Shown: piece after piece, positions 21,301 to 31,771 of the stretch | Layout: the number at the start of each line of letters is the position of its first letter | Position numbering within the stretch: the stretch's first letter is position 1 | Origin: Chara braunii | Taxonomy: Eukaryota > Streptophyta > Charophyceae > Charales > Characeae | DNA length: 31,835 nucleotides | Assembly: GCA_003427395.1 (NCBI GenBank) | Contig: BFEA01000820.1 | Coordinates: 210,430-242,264 of the forward strand | Reading direction: 5' to 3' | Program-made: the position numbers and the translations under genes | Notes under the pieces: generated by a model | The model's database searches: none | Told to the model about the DNA's origin: nothing | Seen by the model: only the letters and a program-made list of their open reading frames with translations

Positions 21301-21312
21301 GCTCCGATACCA
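21301..21312 (-). promoter_or_regulatory. Primer-binding site of element B
   Basis: The + strand GCTCCGATACCA is the complement of TGGTATCGGAGC, the PBS 12-mer of A, and lies 3 nt from the 5' LTR end. Confidence 0.85.
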
Positions 21313-21315
21313 AAT

Positions 21316-22297
21316 TGCAAGGAAAATGAGCAATAGCGAGATGACAATATTCAGATTGCACAATCACATTGAAAGCCAGATCGTATCACAGTGTTCAGAA
21401 AGCAGCATTGCACCAATATGACACCAATGGAGAATCGTAGCACTGAAAAACCTGTTAATGAGAGCTTCCTCTCGCCACTACCAACATATGTATCCAGTCC
21501 CTACCTCCCTACTTGGCGCTCGGCGCCCAGCCTACTCCCTACACAGCTACTACTAGCCTACTAATTGGCAATGCAACTGTTGACGTCAGCAGCCTCTGAA
21601 GTACTTGAAGATGTCGCCCATGCAGACCATCGCCAATACCAGGTATATGCCCTCACATTCATCATCATCATCATCATCCTTCTCTCTCGCGCCCTCGTCT
21701 TCCCACGTCTTCCCTTTGTACGCCCGAAGACCACCCTTGCGCCTCACTGTACAACCAAGCCCTCAGCCAGCTATGGAGGCTGGGCTATGGCGCTGCCCTC
21801 AGCAACGCCCTGTTCCTTGCACGACCGCCCGCGCTTGCACCTCGCCTCTCAGCGCCAGCAGCAGCCCACGAGCGTCCGCTCCAGCAGCACTGGCGCTAGC
21901 ATGCGAGTGCTTGAATCACTGGCCAGGCAGCGAGCTCCTTCCTATATGGAAAGAGCCTGCCTCATTCGGCAGCCTGGCTGGACTGGCCTGGGCCCAGAAG
22001 CTTTCGGTAGGCCCCAGGATGTTGCACCTCTCTTGCAACTACTGGGCCTCATTCGGTTGGGCCTCCCAATTTGTCTGTGTATGAGGCTGCCATTCTCGTC
22101 CAGGGCCTGCTTCCTTTCGGATAGGGCCTGGAAGGCCGTCGAAAGTCTCGCTGCTCGGCCTGCGTTTTCCTCACCCAACTACAGATACGGAATTGACAGC
22201 CGAGGGCCTTTCGTGATTTGTTAGGCCCGCCTTCACTTAGGGCGGGCACAAATGCAACAGGGGGCCCTTAGGCCTGCCGAGGTCCCCGATCCTCGCA
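21316..22297 (-). repeat. 5' LTR of element B
   Basis: 982 bp matching 12167-13369 without the foldback insert. On the minus strand it begins TGCGAGG where the other copy has TGCAAGG. Both contain the CTGCCTCATTCGGCAGCCTG block and the GCCCGCC palindrome (22225-22247). Confidence 0.9.
22225..22247. repeat. Conserved LTR palindrome, element B 5' LTR
   Basis: Same block as at 13297-13319, reverse complement of 8496-8518. Confidence 0.65.
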
Positions 22298-22703
22298 ATT
22301 TTGTCATTCGTTCGAATTAATTTATTATTTTTTTGACATTTCTTTTTCGAAATTGGAAAATAATTTTAATTAATTTTTTCCCTTGTATATTTTACATTCA
22401 TTTTTTATTTTTTTCTTGAAATTCATCATAATCAATTAATTCCTTTTCGCAATTCTTTTTCGAAATTCTTTTTTTATAATTTGGAAGTACTATTTGTTTT
22501 TGCCATTCTGAATTCCTCAATTAATTTTGACCAAATTCAATTAATTCACGACTGAATTAATCCCTTAATTTGAAAATTCAATTTTGAATTAATCTATTCA
22601 AAATTAATTCTTGTTTTGTGAATTTTATTTGGGAATTACCTTTATTGCTAAATCAATTGATGAAGTTTTACTCTTGTAAATAGGACCCCCCCCCCCCTCG
22701 GGC
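22298..22703. other. AT-rich tract with TTCGAAA words and a C-run
   Basis: It has TTTTTCGAAATT and AATTAATT words like 11811-12166 and no gene. It ends with a run of about 12 C near 22685-22697, just before the gag start of element C. It probably belongs to the leader of C. Confidence 0.55.
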
Positions 22704-24521
22704 ATGCCACGCTCAACCAGAAACTCTCAACGCGCAGCTGCCGACGCCGCCGCTGCTGCCGCCATCTCCTTCTCATGTGCTGCTAACTCCACAGCCGCCG
22801 CTACCATCGCTTCTTCCCCCACCATGGCCCAATCATCCAGCATTGATATGTTGGACATCCACACTGACTCCGTTAACAGCATCGCCCGCAACCTTCTAGA
22901 CGAGCAAACACCAGGACCCGATGCCGCCATTGACCTTGCGACATTTTTCCGCATGATGACATCCCTCCAATCATCCATGGACGACATCAAAACATCCGTT
23001 TCCACCATCTCTGCTCGCATGACCACCATTGAAAGTCACACCCCCTCCATCCAGGTCGTCACCACCACATCCCCCCCCCCCCCCCCCTCGAGTGCCACCC
23101 CCCCCCCTCCATCCTTTGCCTCCACGTCTACACCTCCGCCTTCATCCACCACTACCTCCACCTTGGTCACCAAGACGACAATCCCCGCCGTCATGCAATC
23201 ATCAACCATTCCCTCCTAGTGAAACCCCTTCATGACTTCATCCACTATCACGTCCACCCATACCCAGATCACCCCCACACCTCAAGCCCTGGTCCCGGTT
23301 ATCCCAATACCTCCTCCATCGACACTCCTCCCGACCAATCCCACTACCGACTTCACCCGGGTACCGTCCTCCTCACCCAAACTTGATTTCAACACCCTCG
23401 CCACCACAACACCCTTAACGGGTAACGTTCCCCCATCCTTCCGGTCAATGGATATACCCCCCTTCACCTACCTTCCCCACGAGGACGTCTTCCTCTTTCT
23501 CAGCAAACTATACGACGCCTTCTCCCTCCACAACGTCTCTGTTACACACTGGCTCCCTACTGCCAGCACCAGGTTACAGGAAGGCGTCTCTCGTTGGTGG
23601 TACACCGAAAGAGCTAATCGCCAACATGCGAACGAGGAATCCCATTCCTTTCTTCAGTGGGCCAATCTCATCACCTGCATATTCCGACCACAAAAGATGG
23701 TCGATGACTACTTTGAGCAACTTTGTCGTCTTCAATAGAACGGCCCGATCGACCGCTTTGTCCAATACGTCCGTGCATTGCGGCAACACATCCCCCGTGA
23801 CTACGTCAGGGATGCCGCATTCATCTCCCGCTTCAAATGGGGATGCCGCAAGGACCTAGCCGCCTCCCTCATCCACGACCCCCGGATGTCTCTCTCCGAT
23901 CTCCTCAACCACGCCATTCACGTAGACAAATTCCTCACCCCGTAAAAGGACGCACTCACATCCGCCCCACCCCTCCCATGATTCTTTCATAACATCACCG
24001 ACGAAACCTCTCTCTCTGCCTCCTCGAACGAGTTTTCTGCCCTCGACCCCGACATCCTCTCGGACCCACTAGACACCACATCACTCTCCTCTGATGAACT
24101 CTCTGCCATTCACCTCATGCAAATGGAAAAGCTAGAACGCTCCAGCCATCCTCCTATGGACACCCACCCGACCCGTCTCACGAAACTCGCGTCGGACGAG
24201 CGAACCTACCTCCAAGCAAAGGGTGGTTGTTTCCGGTGCCGACAGTTAGGACATCTACAGACAAACTGTCCAAATCAAATGTTGGACAATTCACATGCCA
24301 GGCACCCAGGTCCGCGGCCCCCCAACCCGCCCCCACTCCCGGCCACTCCTCCACATGAACGTTGTCCCCAGAATCACCATGAACCCGTCTTATCATTGAC
24401 GACTAGTGTGTCGGCCATCCCATCGGTGTCAACCTCCACCCCACCGGTGGCCCATTTGGCTTCAACAGTAAGTTTGCCTCCCCCCCCTCCGGTGCTGCAC
24501 ATCCCACCAGACGACCCCTAG
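22704..24521 (+). pseudogene. gag: gag of element C, one frame with premature stops
   Basis: A single frame begins MPRSTRNSQRAAADAAAAAA, passes an Ala/Ser- and Pro-rich region, then a capsid-like part (FTYLPHEDVFLFLSKLYDAF, EGVSRWWYTERANRQHANEE, DYFEQLCRLQ, RFVQYVRALRQHIP), and a CCHC knuckle CFRCRQLGHLQTNC near 24230-24271. In-frame stops occur at 23217 (TAG), 23220 (TGA), 23736 (TAG), 23943 (TAA) and near 23979. Because frame is kept across all of them, point mutation rather than indels broke this gene. It is not closely similar to gag of A and B. A C16 run lies near 23070-23086. Confidence 0.85.
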
Positions 24522-24739
24522 GCGTCACAACCCTCGTCATCCGACACCCCAACCACAAGCCCTCCAAGAAAGTCTACGCCGCCATAACTCATATCCAACT
24601 TCTACCATCGCTCCACCACTGCTACACCCAAGGCTACCTCTCTTGCCCAGATTTCTCAATACAACAAGCTTCGTGACCTCGACTCAGTCTCCGACTACTT
24701 CATGACCAACTTCTTCACATTGACACCAAAGGCACTCGT
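24522..24739 (+). other. Junction segment where protease, RT and RNase H should be
   Basis: Only about 220 bp lie between the gag end and recognisable integrase, while Ty3/gypsy elements need about 2 kb or more here. Short readings such as SLAQISQYNKLRDLDSVSDY may be a linker remnant. No RT or RNase H motif was found. Confidence 0.6.
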
Positions 24740-26030
24740 CGGCTTTGCATCCCCGACGCACGTGGCCTCCGTACCCAACTCTTGGCTGAGCACCACGACG
24801 CCAAGACTGCAGGACACCTCGGGTTCCAGAAAACTTTCGACACCATCTCTCGTTACTTCCATTGGCCTTCCCTACTCGCCGACGTCAAAGCCTACATTAG
24901 CTCATGCCCCACTTGTCAAGTCGTCAACCCCTCAAACCGCGCCAAGCCCGGCAAGCTACAATCATTGTCGATCCCCACCCACCGGTGGCAGTCCATTTCC
25001 ATGGACTTCGTCTGTGGTCTCCGCAAGACCGACTGCGAACATGATTGCATCTATGTCATCGTTTGCCGCTTAACTAAGCGTTCCCACTTTATCTCTTGCA
25101 CCACATCGCACGACGCCGCACGCCATCACGGTCTCCTTGAGAACATCATCAGCGACCGTGACCCTCGTTTCCTTTCACAATTTTGGAAACACCTCTTTAA
25201 AGCCTACGGAACCACGCTAAAGTATAGCACTGCACCCACAGACCCATGGACAAACCGAGAAGATCAACGATACTCTCCAAAGAATCCTGTGGAAGTATTG
25301 TCATCCACATCAACACGACTGGGATCAGTTGCTCACCACCGCCAAGATTGCCTACAACAACGTTGTCTGTCCTTCTAATGGCATGTCTCCATTCTACCTT
25401 GACCTCATCCGCACTTGCCCTCTGATTTCCTACTCCCCTCGCAACTCAACCCCTCCACGCCCTACCCTTCCCTCGATGAATGGGTAGCAATAATGAATCG
25501 ACTCCTCAGAGAGGCAACCGAAGCCCTTGAAAGAAGACGAGAACAATAAGCAAACAGGACTAACAAACACAGACATGACATGTCATTGAAAGAAGGGGGC
25601 AAAGTCTGGCTCTCCGCCAAATGCTTTGAACCCGAACACAACTTGTCCAAGAAACTCTCAAACAAGTGGCTCGGACCCATCCCCGTCATTGAACAAACCT
25701 CCCTCGTCAGCTACAAACTCCAAACTTCCGCCTGGCATGAGTCTCATTCACCCCGTCTTCCACGTAGAATACCTAAAAGAATACCATGAATCCCCACCCC
25801 AATTCGCTGACCGCCTTTACCCCAGACCTCCATCGATCATGCTCCCCACAGGCCCATAATTCGTAGTAGAATCCATCATAGGTCGACGATCCACATGAGT
25901 ATCAGACCATCCGAAACCAATCACCTAATACAAAGTTAAATGGACTGGATACCCTGACGAAGAATCCACATGGGAACCTCTTCCTAACCTTAAGAATGCT
26001 ATGAACTTGTTCGCGCCTATGATCGTGCTC
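24740..26030 (+). pseudogene. pol: Integrase with canonical chromodomain, element C
   Basis: Reading begins TRRLCIPDARGLRTQLLAEH, with the zinc motif HHDAKTAGHLG and CPTCQ, catalytic SMDFVCGL and ISDRDPRFLSQFW, then a frame change near 25235 to QTEKINDTLQRILWKYCHPH. Further frame changes and stops follow to EGGKVWLSAKCFEPEHNLSK (25590 on) and HPVFHVEYLKEYHESPP (25748 on). A chromodomain at about 25858-26020 reads FVVESIIGRRST, then YKVKWTGYPDEESTWEPLPN, with two stops before KVKW. Chromodomains bind methylated histone tails and direct integration; this one has the classical KWxGY and TWEP signature. Confidence 0.88.
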
Positions 26031-26680
26031 GCCTTATATCCTAGATACATAATATAACTTAAACCCTAAACCCCTGCATAAACCCCGCCTTGACCCCACC
26101 AAAACCCCGCATTCCTGCTCTACACACATGCCTTGCCTCTTGAACCCCCCCACCCCTGTCTGATCTGCTCTTGCCTCCACCTTGCCCCGTTCTCCCATCT
26201 GTCCTCCGCCACATCCTTGTCTCTCTTGTCCAAGTTCTCTGTGTGGCCCCTGCGCGTCGCCGGCGATAATGGATCTAATGGCAAGCGCACGAGGACTATG
26301 GCATGCTGCAGCTCAGTACGAGGAGATAAGACAGCTGGTTGGCCACCATGTTGTTCCCTTTGGCCAGCGCATTGGACTCGCAGACTTCTAGAGCAGCACC
26401 TCTGACATGGACATCAAGATCAGTCTGCGACCTGCTATCCGGATCAGACCTCATCACCAGATCGTGTACCGGATGCAACCTGCTACTGGGGCAATCAAGC
26501 TGAAGCCCTCGCTGTCTATATCATAGAACTGTTGAAGACTGCTTCCTCACCGCCACTTCTGCGACGCCCTCCAATACCTTTCTCCAGAGATGTTTTCGCT
26601 TTTGACACTTCGTTACAGACCTAAGACGTTTTTCCAGACCCCTCAGACACCCCAGCACTCGAGCATTGAACAAACAATTT
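26031..26680 (+). other. 3' region of element C, no recognised gene
   Basis: The segment contains a short frame at 26269-26391 (MDLMASARGLWHAAAQYEEI and on) without recognisable domains. It lies between the chromodomain and an A/T microsatellite and may be 3' non-coding sequence of the element or an acquired piece. Confidence 0.4.
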
Positions 26681-26760
26681 TTATTTATTATTTATTTATT
26701 TATTATTATTTATTATTTATTATTTATTATTATTATTATTTATTATTATTATTATTTTTT
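26676..26760. repeat. (TTA)n / (TTTA)n microsatellite
   Basis: Repeated TTTATTA and TATTATTATT units over about 80 bp. Confidence 0.9.
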
Positions 26761-26786
26761 CTCTCAAACCTGACAACCTATAACCT

Positions 26787-27010
26787 TGTAGAACACCAAT
26801 AGGACTACCTTGGTACTTGTAGAACCTCAATAGGATTACCATGTTACCTGAACATTGCTACTACCCTTGTAGACCCTCAATAGGATTACCCTGTTACCTG
26901 AGCATCGATTCCCTCATCCCTGTAGAACCTCAATAGTATTACCCTGTTACTTGAGCATTGATTCGCTCAACCCTGTAGAACCTCAATAGGATTACCCTGC
27001 TACTTGCATT
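26787..27010. repeat. Tandem repeat of about 50-53 bp units
   Basis: Units start TGTAGAACCTCAATAGGATT at 26787 (short), 26818, 26868, 26921 and 26974, giving spacings of 31, 50, 53 and 53 bp. They lie between the pol gene and PPT of element C. Confidence 0.88.
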
Positions 27011-27100
27011 ACTCCTCTTTTCCTTTTCTGACCAGTGATCGGCCCCGTTCCGTCCTTCGTAGTTGTTCATTGGGTCTTTGGCAGTCGGGACGTTGCCTTC

Positions 27101-27116
27101 CAGAGGGAGGGGATAG
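27101..27116 (+). promoter_or_regulatory. Polypurine tract of element C
   Basis: AGAGGGAGGGGATAG immediately precedes the TGTTACGG start of the LTR, a usual plant gypsy arrangement. Confidence 0.85.
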
Positions 27117-27614
27117 TGTTACGGACTCAGTCAGGGCTCGATCCTTGGTCCGCGGGTTACCACCCGCCAGGCCGTATTTGAGTCTCTGATCTTCGGTTCC
27201 TGACTGTTGGCGCCCTCTGCAGTTGACGCCCGTTCTCAAATCCCTCCTCTGGCACTTTCGGATTTCGATACTTGGCCCCATTCGGCATTCTGGTGCCCAA
27301 GCTCAGACCTTCGATTTTCAGTGCAGCCCCGAGGCAAATTGCACTTTTGCCCTCGGACTCAACTGGAATCCGGTACTTGGACCGGACTCAAGCTGAGTTC
27401 GGAGATTCAGTTCTCGGCCTCAGTGTTTGTGCTTCAGTGTGACTTGCTGCGACATTGTGTTCAAAATCAAGATTGCGACTTTGCGACTTTGCGACTTTGT
27501 GTCAGCGTCCGTCGAGTCGTGTCGAGTCCGTGTCGAGGTGAGTGAGTGTGTGTGTGTGCTCTCACTCACTCCCTCTCTCTTCCCCGACCTCACTGCTCTG
27601 CCTCAGCCTTGTCA
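27117..27614 (+). repeat. 3' LTR of element C
   Basis: About 500 bp, beginning TGTTACGGACTCAGTCAGGG and ending near TTGTCA(C). Its right 188 bp match window positions 1-184. The exact 3' base is uncertain because the two copies differ after TCAC. Confidence 0.82.
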
Positions 27615-27930
27615 CGAGACCCCTAGGACCCAGGTCACAGTTAAAAATAACGGGCCTGACTTTTCCAGCAACAACGGTACCAGTCCCAGGCAACAGCGGG
27701 AGGTTACTAGTCTCTTGGAGTAGCGAAAGGTCACCAGTCCCTTGTAGGAGCGAAGAGTCAATTTAGTCCTTGACCAGGTTTAAGACCGGTAGTACCGGCT
27801 TTAGGAATTTGAAGAAATGTACCTCTCCAACTAAGGTCTGTTTTGGTTACCGGTTTAGTACCGGCTTTAGTAATTTGAAGAAATGTACTTGTCGCACTAG
27901 GCCTGTTTTGGTTACCTGTTAGGACCCAGA
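27615..27930. other. Spacer with a 66 bp tandem pair
   Basis: AGTACCGGCTTTAG...AATTTGAAGAAATGTAC occurs at 27791 and again at 27857, each followed by a CTGTTTTGGTTACC block. Related AGGTCACCAGTCCC-like words repeat nearby. No gene is recognised. Confidence 0.6.
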
Positions 27931-29600
27931 ACTAAGAAAAAATTACAAAAGTAACCCGGGTACAGTTACAACCTGCTGAGTTCAAGTTCAGTGCAGTAGT
28001 GACAGCGGTTCTCCGCGAGTATGGAGTCATCGCTGGTGAAAGTGGAAATGCGCAGAGACTCGCAGTCCTTACGGTCATTGGTGACCTGGTTACTATCACC
28101 CGAGATGCGGTGAATGGTGGTGGTGGACCTAGATAGTTCACGCCACCACTGGGCAAGACGAGGTGTTATTGTCTCTTTTGTATTGAAAGCGGCAAGGACT
28201 GAGTTGTTCGTGAAAACTGTGAAGTTTTGACCGTGCAATGATGGTGTAACTTTTGGAGAGCGTGAATTAACGTGAGAATCTCGTGTTCATCAATGGTGCA
28301 GTTTCGCTCAGTAGGAAGTAGTTGCCATGAAAGATGTCACAAAACTTTATAGTACTCGTCATCAGTGACAACAGGGAGTAAGGAGGTGGAACGTCAACAT
28401 ACTCTCGTACAGTAGGGGTCAGTCAAGCAGTGCTCCGAGGAGAAGATTAAGCGGAGCGAGGTATTGGAGGAAGGGTAGAACCACAAGAGTCGGAGGATGT
28501 AGGAACAAGATTAATATGAGAAAGAATGGCCCTGATCGCAAAATTTGATGGGCCAAGGGCGATGTGACATTGTCACTCAAAATGGGGTAGTGCGTACGAA
28601 CAGAGCGTAAGTGACAATCCGCTCGAGGGCAAGCAACACATCCTCTTGGATAGGAGTCCAGGAAAAGGTGGTGTGTGCATGAATGGGTGAGTTTACACTA
28701 GTATTGTGCAAAGTTTTTGAGGAAGCGACTATAATAGTTTTTCATACTAATGGCAATGATTTTTTAGTCGTCCATGTGGAGGCCCTACCTGGAGGCTGGG
28801 TAGCGACTATAATAGTTTTTCATACGAATTGCAATGATTTTTTAGTCGTCCATGTGGAGGCCCTACCTGGAGGCTGGGTGTTGAAGGAAGTTAGTCTTGG
28901 GTTGGGCGAAGTGACATTTGGATAGTATTGCATAGAACTCGCAGGTGCGTAGGCGGGTAACGAGCCAGGGAAACTACGTGGGGTAGTTGCAGAGGTGGGA
29001 GAGTAGTGATCTTTGACTCGTCCACATGGAGGCCGTGCTGGGAGACTGTCTAAGGAAGTCGGACTTGGGTTGAGCGAATCAACATTTGGATAGCTTCACA
29101 TAGAACCCGTGGGTGTGTAGGCCGGCGAGGACCTCGCATAGATGGGACATGTGTGCTCCTCGAAGGTTCGACAATAGACTAGGATATCGTCAAGGTAGAT
29201 TAGAACGTTGTCCTCTAGGAGCTCTTGAAAGATCATGTCCATGGCGTTCTGCAAGGTAGCAAGGATGTTGGTGAAGTCGAAGGGCATCACCATGAACCCG
29301 TAGTGACCAAATTGAGACCAGAAGGTGGTGTTGTGCTGGTCGTCAGTGGTTGCACGGTTTCAATGGTGAACGCCACTTCGGTATCTGGCGAGGCAGTCAA
29401 ACAACCTATTGACAATTTTTAATTGTGTGGCGGTTGAAGCCGCGGTAGTCGATGCAGACTCGAAGGGTGCTTGCTAGTGAATAATATGGGTGTGCCCCAA
29501 GGGGAGGAGCTCAGTTTGATAAAGCCAAGTCAAATGAGCTTCTCAAGTTTATGCTCAAGTTCCCTCGCCTCAGGAACCGCTAGGTGATAAGGTACCTGGT
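27931..29600 (-). pseudogene. pol: Reverse transcriptase and RNase H remnant of element D
   Basis: Minus-strand readings in several frames: PEARELEHKLEKLI near 29580, LGFIKLSSSPWGTPILF near 29500, INYRGFNRHTIKN near 29430, VMPFDFTNILATLQNAMDMI with VLIYLDDILVYCRTFEEH near 29290-29130, and the RNase H end HGQNFTVFTNNSVLAAFNTK with ITPRLAQWWRELS near 28235-28130. Its RT motifs differ from A and B, so it is another gypsy lineage. The expected FTDNS is FTNNS. Gag and integrase are not seen; the part beyond RNase H would lie left of element C. Confidence 0.82.
28725..28880. repeat. 78 bp tandem duplication within element D
   Basis: 28725-28802 and 28803-28880 are nearly identical (GCGACTATAATAGTTTTTCA...GGCCCTACCTGGAGGCTGGG). 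A weaker third relative of the flanking block (CATGGAGGCC...TTGGGTTG.GCGAA..ACATTTGGATAG) lies at 29020-29125, so the RT thumb region has been duplicated repeatedly. Confidence 0.88.
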
Positions 29601-30112
29601 TATGGATGCATTAATCTGATTCGTGTTGGATGCAACGATCGATACCGTGCACAAGGGGTATACTATTAGAGAATGGGGAAAATACATCACGATACTCAAG
29701 ACGGACGTAATGTTGTGCAGGCTCCAACTCGTTGGCATTTGCTGCTCACGGATAGGATGTGGATGGGCAGCGAAGGTGGAGTCTGTGGAAGAATCAATGG
29801 AAGGGGTAAAGGGTCAGTAGTGGTAGGATGTGGATGGGCAGCGAAGGTGGACTCGGTGGAAGAATCAATGGAAGGGGGTAAAAGGTCAGTAGTGATAGGT
29901 GCTACAAAATGAGAAGAAGGCGAGGGAGGAGAGGGAGGGTTGGAGGGCCCCAGAGGGTGGGGATCCAAATCGACAAACTTGAATGGAACCAGAGGTGAGG
30001 AGGGCCATGATGTTGACAACATAAATTTGGACAGAATCTGGGCACACAAAGTGGTAGAACCTGGCTGATGTGGAGATCGCAACATAGAGAGAGGTAGGGA
30101 GCGGGGCGTCAA
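29601..30112 (-). pseudogene. Pre-RT linker of element D, with a 71 bp tandem repeat
   Basis: The minus-strand frame 30112-29696 is Pro/Ser-rich (VPFKFVDLDPHPLGPSNPPS) and is followed towards RT by degraded NQVPYHLAVPEARELE. It probably lies between protease and RT of element D. A unit starting TAGGATGTGGATGGGCAGCG repeats at 29753 and 29824 (71 bp); since 71 is not a multiple of three the second copy is read in another frame. Confidence 0.6.
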
Positions 30113-30558
30113 AGGTGCTTTAGAGAAGGAATCGGATATTGCTTCACGTCCTTCATGGCAAGGATGAGGCCCTCATTATCACAATCGGACCAATGTGGGA
30201 AAACAGGAGGGAATACGACGTGCAAAGTATGAAGCTGTAGCTGATCTGTACGACATCAGAGGTGTCACTGCTCATGGAACCGAGAGGCCTTGCGGAGGCT
30301 GTGTCGCATGGAGAAGAGCAGGGAGAGCGAAAGAACAGGCACATTGTGACCTTAAACAGTGTCGTGAGGCCATTTCCTAGAGTCACAGTAACAGGTTGGG
30401 TATGGCCTGTGGAGCAAAGGCCAGCCTTCGTCACGACAAGAGGATGGATGAAATCACCTGCAGATAAAAAATCCCAGTGTTCAGTACACCCCCGTGCTAG
30501 CCTCCAAATGGAGAGGAAGGGTGCATTGTGTATCTGTGATCTCTGAGTCCAGGCTGGC
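30113..30558. other. Unassigned region
   Basis: Open frames exist on both strands (30262-30546 on +, 30647-30153 on -) with no recognised domain. They overlap one another and neither is favoured. Confidence 0.3.
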
Positions 30559-30921
30559 ATGGACAGCTCTGTAAGGCAGAGACAATGCTGGTGGGCCCAA
30601 ACAAAATTCGAGGTCACAAAGCTGAAAAACACAAAATTGAGTATCAAAACATGGCAAAGAGAACTGAAAAAATGGCTGATCAGCTGTATTAGGGAAAGCT
30701 ATGGCATGCATTCACTACGGCCGGAAACAAAGACTATAAAACGAATGTCTGAGAAAAGGAAAATGCACTATGATTGGGTCGCAGATCTTGCCGCACACCA
30801 TGACTTGACACCCGGGTTACACTTTAATGAGATAGAGATATTCACTAATACAAAACAGACTCGAGAGAGAGCATGGATAGAAAGAATGAAGAACAAGCAA
30901 GAGCTTGACCGGATTGGATAG
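30559..30921 (+). CDS. Hypothetical protein of 120 residues, unrecognised
   Basis: The frame reads MDSSVRQRQCWWAQTKFEVT and ends ERAWIERMKNKQELDRIG before TAG. It is Lys/Arg/Glu-rich with a protein-like composition, and the preceding + frame (30262-30546) could be an upstream part separated by a stop. I recognise no family. It may be a gene fragment or a chance frame. Confidence 0.3.
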   Translation: MDSSVRQRQCWWAQTKFEVTKLKNTKLSIKTWQRELKKWLISCIRESYGMHSLRPETKTIKRMSEKRKMHYDWVADLAAHHDLTPGLHFNEIEIFTNTKQTRERAWIERMKNKQELDRIG

Positions 30922-31207
30922 ACTAAAAGGGCCTTTACAAATCAGACCCCGAATGGATACCCCACAGCGAAGGGCTTTGTCGGCCAGAGCTTAAACCACC
31001 AGTACCTCGCCCAGCTATTTTTTCCCGACGCGGCCGTTAACGCGCCGCGTCGGACGGAGGTCCCCGCAGTGGAGGACCGGTACGAAAGAACAAAAAAAAA
31101 AACAAAAGAAAAAAAAAATCAGTCGAAGTGCAAAACAAAAAGGAAAAAGAAAACCAATGGGAAAAAACGGGCGCGGCAGGGAGGTGGGGGGGAAGAAATT
31201 AAGAAAG

Positions 31208-31260
<53 letters not shown>

Positions 31261-31349
31261 CGATTCGAATGAATCTTGCACAATGACGTGGCAAGATTCA
31301 TTCCAATACTGTTCGAAGTCGGGGCCATGCAAGCAAGGGCGCAGCGCGC

Positions 31350-31388
<39 letters not shown>

Positions 31389-31389
31389 C

Positions 31390-31436
31390 GATTCGAATGA
31401 ATCTTGCGCACTAACGTGGCAAGATTCATTCGAATC
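31390..31436. repeat. Perfect 18 bp inverted repeat
   Basis: GATTCGAATGAATCTTGC at 31390-31407 and its exact complement at 31419-31436 with an 11 nt loop. An earlier copy at 31262-31307 has one arm slightly changed (CATTCCAAT). Both are followed by a GGGGCCATGCAA.CAAGGGC block, so the pair is a tandem duplication of about 125 bp. Confidence 0.92.
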
Positions 31437-31483
31437 TAGCTGTTTGAAGCGGGGGCCATGCAATCAAGGGCGCAGCACACGCG

Positions 31484-31546
<63 letters not shown>

Positions 31547-31626
31547 GAGAGAGAGAGCCACGGCGAGTATGCCACGGCACTCCGCGCAGCTCGCCGTGCA
31601 TCTCTCTCTCTCTCTCTCAGAGTTCA

Positions 31627-31690
31627 AATTTGCAAAACGGGAATGAATCTTCCCGCGTTTGCGGAAAGATACATTCACGTTTTGCAAATT
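31627..31690. repeat. Long near-perfect hairpin (64 nt)
   Basis: The outer arms AATTTGCAAAACG (31627-31639) and CGTTTTGCAAATT (31678-31690) pair perfectly over 13 bp. The inner arms GAATGAATCTTCCCGC and GCGGAAAGATACATTC pair with two mismatches around a GTTT loop. The AATGAATCTT word is shared with the two neighbouring hairpins. Confidence 0.9.
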
Positions 31691-31771
31691 ACTGGTGCGC
31701 GAGGGAGAGAGAGATAGAGAGAGAGAGAGAGAGCCACGGCGAGTTTGCCGTGGCACTCCGCGGCAAACTCG

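Noticed and set aside
21565-22224. 219-codon frame, with counterpart at 12835-13296
   Set aside because: It lies entirely within the LTRs of B and has no recognisable domain; an overlapping second frame is equally long.
22727-23029. Minus-strand frame opposite the gag of C
   Set aside because: It is the antisense shadow of the Ala/Ser-rich gag N-terminus.
30153-30647. 164-codon minus-strand frame
   Set aside because: It has no domain and overlaps an equally plausible + strand frame; composition is not convincing.
31069-31756. Frames encoding Arg-Glu or Ser-Leu repeats
   Set aside because: They are translations of (GA)n and (CT)n microsatellites.
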